Source of the DNA: JAWKTM01 sp041399085
GTDB taxonomy: Bacteria > Planctomycetota > Planctomycetia > Pirellulales > Pirellulaceae
Assembly (NCBI GenBank): GCA_041399085.1
Contig: JAWKTM010000026.1
Location: forward strand, 32,898 to 96,897
Length of the DNA: 64,000 nt
Direction: 5' to 3'
In this document: in pieces, positions 58,962 to 64,000 of the stretch
Position numbering within the stretch: position 1 is the stretch's first letter
How the letters are laid out: every line of letters begins with the position of its first letter
Program-made: the position numbers and the translations under genes
Notes under the pieces: model-generated
What the model was told of the DNA's origin: nothing
Database searches by the model: none
What the model saw: only the letters and a program-made list of their open reading frames with translations

Positions 58962-59855
58962 GTGCCCTATTTCCCATTGATCCCGGACGCCCACGGCTTT
59001 TCGGTCAGCAACGCGTTCGCGCTGGCTCAAGCCGCCGAACTGGCTTACGCCGACTTCGCCGAGATTCGTCGCATGACGATCCGCGACTGGGACTTCCGTG
59101 AGTGTCACTGTCTCGAAGCTAGCGAGACGCAAGCTTTCGTCGCCACGCGTCACGATGCGATCGTGGTGGCTATGCGGGGGACTGAATCGAAGCTGGAAGA
59201 CTGGGTGACGGACGGCAATTGCAGTTTGGTTCGCGGACCGCTGGGCGGAAAAGTTCACGCCGGCTTTTACGAGGGGCTAAGCCACGTCTGGGCGGAGCTG
59301 GACGGTTTGGTCCGGCAAGCGACCGCGCGGGAAGCGAAACCGGTTTGGATCGCCGGGCACAGTTTGGGCGGAGCGCTGGCCGCCCTGGCCGCGGCGCGCT
59401 GGCTGGATCAAGGCCAGTCGGTGCAAGGCGTGTACACGTTCGGCCAACCCCGAAGCGGCGATGCGACGTTCGCTCGCAATTTCAATTTCGCCATCAAGCC
59501 GCGGGCGTTTCGCATCGTGAACGACAATGATTTTGTCACACGTGTTCCGCCGCGAGCGTTCGGCTACAGCCACGCCGGCACGTTCATGTATTTGAACGAC
59601 CGGGGCGAATTGGACAGCGACGTGGGCTGGTGGGACCAGTTTCTCGATCGCTGGGCGGGCGCGCTCGACGACATCTTCGAGTGGATGACCGAGGGGCTGA
59701 GCGATCATCGCATGACGGCCTACCGCGATTTGATCGAGCGGTTGCTGCCAGTCCTTTCCGAAGCCGACGAATTCAGCCGCAATCTGGGCGCATTCTTGCG
59801 AGCCGCCAGCCGCCACGCTCGCCAACCCCGGCAACCTCAACGCCGTGCTGCATAA
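58962..59855 (+). CDS. Class 3 lipase family protein
   Basis: About 297 residues with the lipase class 3 pattern: VVAMRGTESKLEDWVTDGNC, HAGFYEGLSHVW, the nucleophile elbow WIAGHSLGGALAALAA (Ser), and YTFGQPRSGDATFARNFN with RIVNDNDFVTRVPP (Asp) and a later YSHAGT (His). There is no clear signal peptide. GTG 58962 has AGGAG seven bases away and is preferred to the frame beginning at 58857. It is divergent from the TolQ-like operon. It may act on acylglycerols inside the cell; substrate unknown. Confidence 0.8.
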   Translation: MPYFPLIPDAHGFSVSNAFALAQAAELAYADFAEIRRMTIRDWDFRECHCLEASETQAFVATRHDAIVVAMRGTESKLEDWVTDGNCSLVRGPLGGKVHAGFYEGLSHVWAELDGLVRQATAREAKPVWIAGHSLGGALAALAAARWLDQGQSVQGVYTFGQPRSGDATFARNFNFAIKPRAFRIVNDNDFVTRVPPRAFGYSHAGTFMYLNDRGELDSDVGWWDQFLDRWAGALDDIFEWMTEGLSDHRMTAYRDLIERLLPVLSEADEFSRNLGAFLRAASRHARQPRQPQRRAA

Positions 59856-60144
59856 AGAGCGGCACAGCCGAGGGCGAGCGGCAGATGAGAAAATACCAGC
59901 CCGTGGCGCAAGCGAGTGAATCGACGAACTCACTGCCTTGCGCCGCGTGCTCGTATTGGGGCGGACGCCGGGAAGAGCAAAACGGAAGGAAGGGTGCAAC
60001 GGCGCGAAACGTCCGCCGATGTGTTGTTCGGAGTCGTGGAGTTGGAGTCGCTATAATGCCAACTCCTCGATTCCGCCTCGCCATGAATGTGCGACGGCGC
60101 AGACACCACCGCAAGGGCCACATGCCTGGGATTTGGAGAGCGAA

Positions 60145-60585
60145 ATGTTGCGAGTTGCCGGTCGTTTATTGAGCCGATGTCTCTGGGTTGGCGGCATGTT
60201 CGCGATGCTGCTGCTTGGCAGCGTTGGTTTCGCGGTTTCCTCCAGCGCTGCGGACGATGGGAAGCCGGACGCCGACGCGAAATCGGTGAAGCTGATCGTT
60301 GACTTTGGCGACGGGTTCGAGAAGCATTTCACCGCCTTGCCGTGGAAAGCCAAGATGACCGTGGCTGACGCGGTCGAGCTGGCTCGGCAGCATCCGCGAG
60401 GCATCAAGACCCAGCAGCGCGGCAGCGCGACGGCCTTCTTGGAATCGATCGACGGATTGAAGAACGAGGGGCGCGGCCGCAACTGGATTTTTCGCGTCGA
60501 CGGACAACTTGGCGACCGCAGCTTCGCCTTGTTCCCGGTCGAGGCGGGCGACATCATCTTGTGGAAGTTCGAGGAATACCGATAG
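60145..60585 (+). CDS. DUF4430 domain exported protein
   Basis: A 146-residue protein with a signal peptide (CLWVGGMFAMLLLGSVGFAV, then SSSAADDG). The mature part (KLIVDFGDGFEKHF, WKAKMTVADAVELARQH, NWIFRVDGQLGDRSF) matches the DUF4430 fold, which is related to the C-terminal domain of intrinsic factor/transcobalamin. ATG 60145 has a GGAG site. The DUF6580 membrane protein follows 120 bp on, so the two may form a small vitamin-uptake unit; this is inference. The 289-bp region before it has no recognised gene. Confidence 0.7.
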   Translation: MLRVAGRLLSRCLWVGGMFAMLLLGSVGFAVSSSAADDGKPDADAKSVKLIVDFGDGFEKHFTALPWKAKMTVADAVELARQHPRGIKTQQRGSATAFLESIDGLKNEGRGRNWIFRVDGQLGDRSFALFPVEAGDIILWKFEEYR

Positions 60586-60705
60586 AATCGCCTCGCTTCG
60601 GGCCACGACCGCCAAGCGAAGAGCGTCGTCGTTCGCGGGCGGAGCGAACGCGCACCGCCGGGCCAACCACCTAGAAATTAGCCGCCAGAAACGTTGGGAG
60701 ATCGG

Positions 60706-61302
60706 ATGCAACGTTTGAATTGGAATCGAATAGCGCTGTTCGTGGCGCTCGTTGCCGTGGGCGTGCTTACGCGGCTTTGTTTTCGCGATTTGCCGAACTT
60801 CGCCCCGGTGGCGGCGATGGCTTTGTTCGCTGGATATTTCTTCGCATCGCGAGCCGTCGCGCTGTGCGTGCCGCTGCTGGTCATGACGATCAGCGACACC
60901 GTGATTGGCGGTTACGACACGCGGGTGATGGCGCTCGTGTATGGTTCGCTGATGATGCCGGTCGCTTGGCGAAGCATCCTGCGACGCTGGTTCCGCTTGG
61001 ACAACGAGCGGCTCGCGCCCACCGCGCTCGCGGCTGGCGGATTGCTGGCCTGCGGTTTGGCATCGTCGGTGATGTTCTTCTTGATAACCAACTTCGGTGT
61101 GTGGACGTTCAGCGAGATGTATTCGCACGACGCCGTCGGTCTCGCGCGCTGCTACACGCAAGCGTTGCCGTTCTTCCGCAACACGCTGATCGGCGACGCG
61201 TTCTTCGCCGTGATGTTGTTCGGCGGATATGCAACAGCCCTGCGTTGGCTGCCTGCCGCTCGCCATTCTTCCGCCGCGGAAACGCTTCCGGCGGAGATCT
61301 AG
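60706..61302 (+). CDS. DUF6580 family putative transport protein
   Basis: A 198-residue membrane protein with five or six hydrophobic helices: NRIALFVALVAVGVLTRLCF, FAPVAAMALFAGYFFASRAV, VPLLVMTISDTVIGGY, TALAAGGLLACGLASSVMFF. It resembles the DUF6580 group, which is related to ECF-transporter S components. ATG 60706 has GGGAG five bases upstream. It follows the DUF4430 gene and may import a cofactor, with no energy-coupling ATPase seen nearby. Confidence 0.68.
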   Translation: MQRLNWNRIALFVALVAVGVLTRLCFRDLPNFAPVAAMALFAGYFFASRAVALCVPLLVMTISDTVIGGYDTRVMALVYGSLMMPVAWRSILRRWFRLDNERLAPTALAAGGLLACGLASSVMFFLITNFGVWTFSEMYSHDAVGLARCYTQALPFFRNTLIGDAFFAVMLFGGYATALRWLPAARHSSAAETLPAEI

Positions 61303-61330
61303 GCACCTTCCCGAATTGGCTTAACTTTGA

Positions 61331-61356
61331 AGCGGAACGGCGCGAGCCGTCCGGTA
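61331..61356. repeat. Single copy of palindromic repeat, reverse orientation
   Basis: AGCGGAACGGCGCGAGCCGT followed by CCGGTA matches the reverse complement of the three units at 54118-54226. It lies between the DUF6580 gene and the MFS gene. Confidence 0.75.
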
Positions 61357-61411
61357 GCGGAACGGCAACTCATTTACGGACGAGTCCTTAGCGCCGAAAA
61401 ACGGGCCGCGG

Positions 61412-62977
61412 ATGAAACCGACGACCACGATCGACTCGCGCGACGCGACCAGCCCGGTACATGAATCGGCCGTTGGCTCGCGAGCCACTCTGGTTCGTTA
61501 TCTGGTGCTCGCTTGGTTGTGTGCCGCCGCGGCGATCGCTTACGCCAGTCGCAGCAGCATCGCGGTGGCCGAAAGCACGATGCGCGAGCAACTGGATCTG
61601 ACCAAAGATCAAATGGGTCAGATCATGAGCGTCTTCTTCTTCGCCTATGCGTTTGGACAAGTTCCGCTGAGCTGGTTCGGCACGTCGCTCGGCAGCCGCC
61701 GCAGTTTGACGCTGTTCGCCTCGCTCTGGTCGGCGGCGACCGTGGCCATGTCGTTCGCGTTTGGAATGCCGCTGCTGATCGTTTCACGACTGGCCAACGG
61801 ACTGGCTCAAGCCGGCTTGTTTCCCTGCTGCACGATGTCGCTGGCCGATTGGTTTCCGGCCAACCGCCGCGCGTTCGCCTCGGGCTGCTTGGGCAGCTCG
61901 ATGTCGGTTGGTTCGGTACTCGGAACGGCCATCGGCGGCGTGCTGGTTGTGCATTGGGGATGGCGAGGGATGTTCGCCGCCACCGCCGCACTCGGCGTCG
62001 TCTGGGCCGTCGGTTTCTATGCCTGGTTTCGCAACCGCCCGGAAGAGCACGCCTGGGTGAACGAAGCCGAACGCAAGTTGATCGTCGAAGGACGCGATAC
62101 GCACACGAACCATGACGCCCACGAGCCGCCGAAAACCGCCGAGTCAGCGGCGGCGAGCGACGAACCGCTTTCTGGACTCGGACTCTGGCTGCCGCTATTG
62201 ACGAGCCCAGCGACTTGGTGGATTTGTGGCCAGCAGTTCTGCCGCGCGGCAGGCCAAGCGTTCTTTGTCAGTTGGTTCGCGACCTACTTGCAGGAGACGC
62301 GTCAGATTTCGATCGAGACATCGGGCGCGCTCAACATGCTGCCGCAACTGGCGTTGGTCGCGGGCAGTCTGTTGGGCGGCACCGTCTCCGATGCGATTCT
62401 GCAATTAACCGGCAGCTTACGATTGGCTCGGCAAGGCGTCGCGTCCGCGGCGATGATCGGCTGTGCCCTGTGCGTGTTTCTCGCCTTGTGGGTTGAACAG
62501 CCCTGGCTGGCCGTCGCCTTGATCAGTGTCGGCACGTTCGGCGCGGCGGTCGGTGGCCCCTGTGCCTACTCGATCACGATCGACATGGGCGGGCGTCATG
62601 TGGCGTCGCTGTTTGCCGTGATGAACATGGTCGGCAACCTCGGCGCGTCCGCGTTCATTCTGCTCACGCCCAAGCTGCTCGCTGCCGCCGACGATTACGG
62701 ACTGGATACGAACAGCAGTTGGAACGCCGTGCTGGTCGCCTTCAGTTTGCTTTACGTCGGCGGCGATATGTTGGTTGCTGCTGCGGCCGCGTGGAACGGT
62801 GTTCCAACAAGCGTTGCTGGGGCGACCCGCCATAAGACCCGGCCCGGTGCCTTATCATGCAAGCGGCACGGCACGAGCCGTCCGGTGCTTTGCCATGTAA
62901 GCGGCACGGCGCAAGCCGTCCGGTACCGCGAAACCGTACAACTCGCGCCCTACCTCTTCAAGCGATTTGGCAACTAG
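61412..62977 (+). CDS. MFS transporter, ACS (anion:cation symporter) type
   Basis: A 521-residue permease with 12 predicted helices. The N-terminal half has MREQLDLTKDQMGQIMSVFF, the loop FGTSLGSRRSLTLFASLWS and GLAQAGLFPCCTMSLADWFP; the second half has QETRQISIETSGALNMLPQL. It resembles glucarate/phthalate-type permeases, probably importing an organic acid. The last about 45 residues run through two palindromic repeats (62861-62926) and do not look native, so the original stop may have been lost. ATG 61412 begins MKPTTTIDSRDATS. Confidence 0.82.
   Translation: MKPTTTIDSRDATSPVHESAVGSRATLVRYLVLAWLCAAAAIAYASRSSIAVAESTMREQLDLTKDQMGQIMSVFFFAYAFGQVPLSWFGTSLGSRRSLTLFASLWSAATVAMSFAFGMPLLIVSRLANGLAQAGLFPCCTMSLADWFPANRRAFASGCLGSSMSVGSVLGTAIGGVLVVHWGWRGMFAATAALGVVWAVGFYAWFRNRPEEHAWVNEAERKLIVEGRDTHTNHDAHEPPKTAESAAASDEPLSGLGLWLPLLTSPATWWICGQQFCRAAGQAFFVSWFATYLQETRQISIETSGALNMLPQLALVAGSLLGGTVSDAILQLTGSLRLARQGVASAAMIGCALCVFLALWVEQPWLAVALISVGTFGAAVGGPCAYSITIDMGGRHVASLFAVMNMVGNLGASAFILLTPKLLAAADDYGLDTNSSWNAVLVAFSLLYVGGDMLVAAAAAWNGVPTSVAGATRHKTRPGALSCKRHGTSRPVLCHVSGTAQAVRYRETVQLAPYLFKRFGN
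62861..62926. repeat. Two copies of palindromic repeat inside the MFS C-terminus
   Basis: AAGCGGCACGGCACGAGCCG and AAGCGGCACGGCGCAAGCCG, each followed by TCCGGT, start at 62861 and 62899 (period 38 bp). They are reverse complements of the 54118 units. They are translated as part of the MFS C-terminal tail. Confidence 0.85.
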
Positions 62978-63036
62978 TTTGCCTACGGCTGCGAAGGCCA
63001 ACGCCCCATTGCCCAACGAATCGAGGATTCAGCCCC

Positions 63037-64000
63037 ATGCATGTCGAAACTCCTCAAAGCCGCGTTCGGTTTGCCGTCGAGCGAGCGGACATCACGCCGC
63101 CGGTCGGAATCTATCACCGCATGTGGGGCGCGGCGACGCACGACCAGGCGGCCGGTGTCCATCGACCCTTGCTGGCCACCGCGATGATCTTCGCGCCGTT
63201 GGCCGCAACGGAGCCTTCGCCGGAGTCGCTGCAAGTCGTCATCACGCTCGACCATTGCTTGATGGGACAACGCGAAATCCAGCAGCTTCGCGAGCGCGTA
63301 CTGGCCGCCGTGCAAGTGCCAATCGAGTCCTTGCTAGTGTTGTTCTCCCACACGCACGCGGCTGGCATGATGACTCATGATCGCGTGGAAATGCCGGGCG
63401 GCGAACTGATTCCCGGCTATTTGGAACGGTTGAACGCCACCGTCGCGGAACTCGTCCAACAAGCGCTCTCCGCGCTGCGCCCCGCGACAATTCAATACGC
63501 ACAAGGTCGTTGCGATCTAGCGGCCCAGCGAGATTTTTGGGACGACCAACGGCGGATGTTCGTCTGCGGTTATCATCCCGGCGCGGCGGCGGACGACACC
63601 GTGATCGCAGCCCGCGCGGTGGCTGACGACGGACGAACGTTGGCGACGATCGTCAACTACGCCTGTCATCCGACCACGCTCGCTTGGGAAAACCAACTGA
63701 TAAGCCCCGACTACATCGGCGCGATGCGTGAAGTTGTCGAGCGAGCGATCGCGGCGCCGTGCGTATTTTTGCAAGGAGCGTCGGGCGACTTGGGACCGCG
63801 CGAAGGATTTGTCGGCGATACGCAAGTGGCCGATCGTAACGGCCGGCAACTCGCCTATGCCGCGCTCTCCGCACTCGAATCGCTCGGCCCGGCTCGCACT
63901 CGATTCGCCTACGCCGGGCCGGTTGTCTCGGGAGCGACGCTGGGCACTTGGCGACACGAGCCGCTGGAACCGGCACGCGAGGCCCAGTTGGCCGCTTGGC
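63037..64000 (+). CDS. Neutral-ceramidase-like hydrolase, 3' partial
   Basis: The frame from ATG 63037 is open to the window end, so the C-terminus is missing. It begins MHVETPQSRVRFAVERADIT and PPVGIYHRMWGAATHDQAAG, a typical start of planctomycete neutral/alkaline ceramidase-like proteins. VVITLDHCLMG, LLVLFSHTHAAGMM, IVNYACHPTTLAWENQLISP and FLQGASGDLGPREGFVGD are the conserved metal-binding and catalytic-Ser regions. No signal peptide is evident. Other members hydrolyse ceramide, but many bacterial homologues have unknown substrates. Confidence 0.75.
   Translation, partial: MHVETPQSRVRFAVERADITPPVGIYHRMWGAATHDQAAGVHRPLLATAMIFAPLAATEPSPESLQVVITLDHCLMGQREIQQLRERVLAAVQVPIESLLVLFSHTHAAGMMTHDRVEMPGGELIPGYLERLNATVAELVQQALSALRPATIQYAQGRCDLAAQRDFWDDQRRMFVCGYHPGAAADDTVIAARAVADDGRTLATIVNYACHPTTLAWENQLISPDYIGAMREVVERAIAAPCVFLQGASGDLGPREGFVGDTQVADRNGRQLAYAALSALESLGPARTRFAYAGPVVSGATLGTWRHEPLEPAREAQLAAW

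Noticed and set aside
1..64000. tRNA or rRNA genes
   Set aside because: No cloverleaf-like T-loop signature or rRNA-like stretch was recognised by eye; a tRNAscan run would be decisive.

Overview
The window is GC-rich chromosomal DNA from a planctomycete, probably of the Pirellulales/Planctomycetia type. The evidence is lineage-typical families: two DUF1501 proteins with Tat motifs, a DUF1549/DUF1553 protein, a GYF_2-domain membrane protein, a WD40/TPR giant, an ECF sigma factor operon and many short palindromic intergenic repeats. Start codons are often GTG or TTG. No rRNA, tRNA or CRISPR array was recognised.

Layout. 0-9.4 kb: the C-terminal part of a WD40/TPR protein, argH (two frameshifts), an exported HEAT-repeat protein carrying a receiver-like domain, and a sigma-54 activator. 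9.4-16.7 kb: hemX-like/hemA, the divergent mcsA-mcsB pair (protein arginine kinase), then trpE-folC. 16.8-20.1 kb: a DUF1501 gene between two copies of an inverted-repeat element, then a phospholipid N-methyltransferase and phosphatidylserine synthase on the minus strand. 20.6-31.9 kb: AddA/RecB-type helicase-nuclease, acyl-CoA ligase, a broken FliM-like gene, proA, a Nudix protein, a cysteine desulfurase, a retron-like reverse transcriptase with a hydrophobic N-terminal anchor, and a small exported protein. 32-36.3 kb: an epimerase, a 21-bp-period inverted repeat array, a GYF_2 protein and an alpha/beta hydrolase. 36.4-42.9 kb: one minus-strand cluster of ECF sigma factor, anti-sigma-like protein, coiled-coil protein, DUF1549/1553 protein and DUF1501 protein. 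43-53 kb: ABC permease, two overlapping CNNM/hemolysin genes, MFS transporter, sugar isomerase, amidase, a transposase scrap and a lipid kinase, all broken by small indels. 53-64 kb: intact gluQRS, a TolQ/ExbB-ExbD-like operon, a lipase, DUF4430 and DUF6580 proteins, an MFS permease and the start of a neutral-ceramidase-like protein.

The most interesting element is the reverse transcriptase at 30227-31273. It has both retron-type signatures (NAxxH and VTG), an intact YADD centre and a 37-residue hydrophobic N-terminus, with hairpins in its upstream region. The second is the 21-bp-period repeat array at 33106-33399, which inverts in its middle.

A caution: small indels occur in many genes (argH, hemA end, a DUF1501 gene, fliM, epimerase, GYF_2 gene, hydrolase, DUF1553 part, and everything from 43 to 53 kb). 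Each time the conserved protein sequence resumes in another frame, and overlaps such as the GTGA junction of the two CNNM genes are preserved. This looks more like uncorrected sequencing error than gene decay. Coordinates of these genes are therefore reconstructed from reading-frame pieces.
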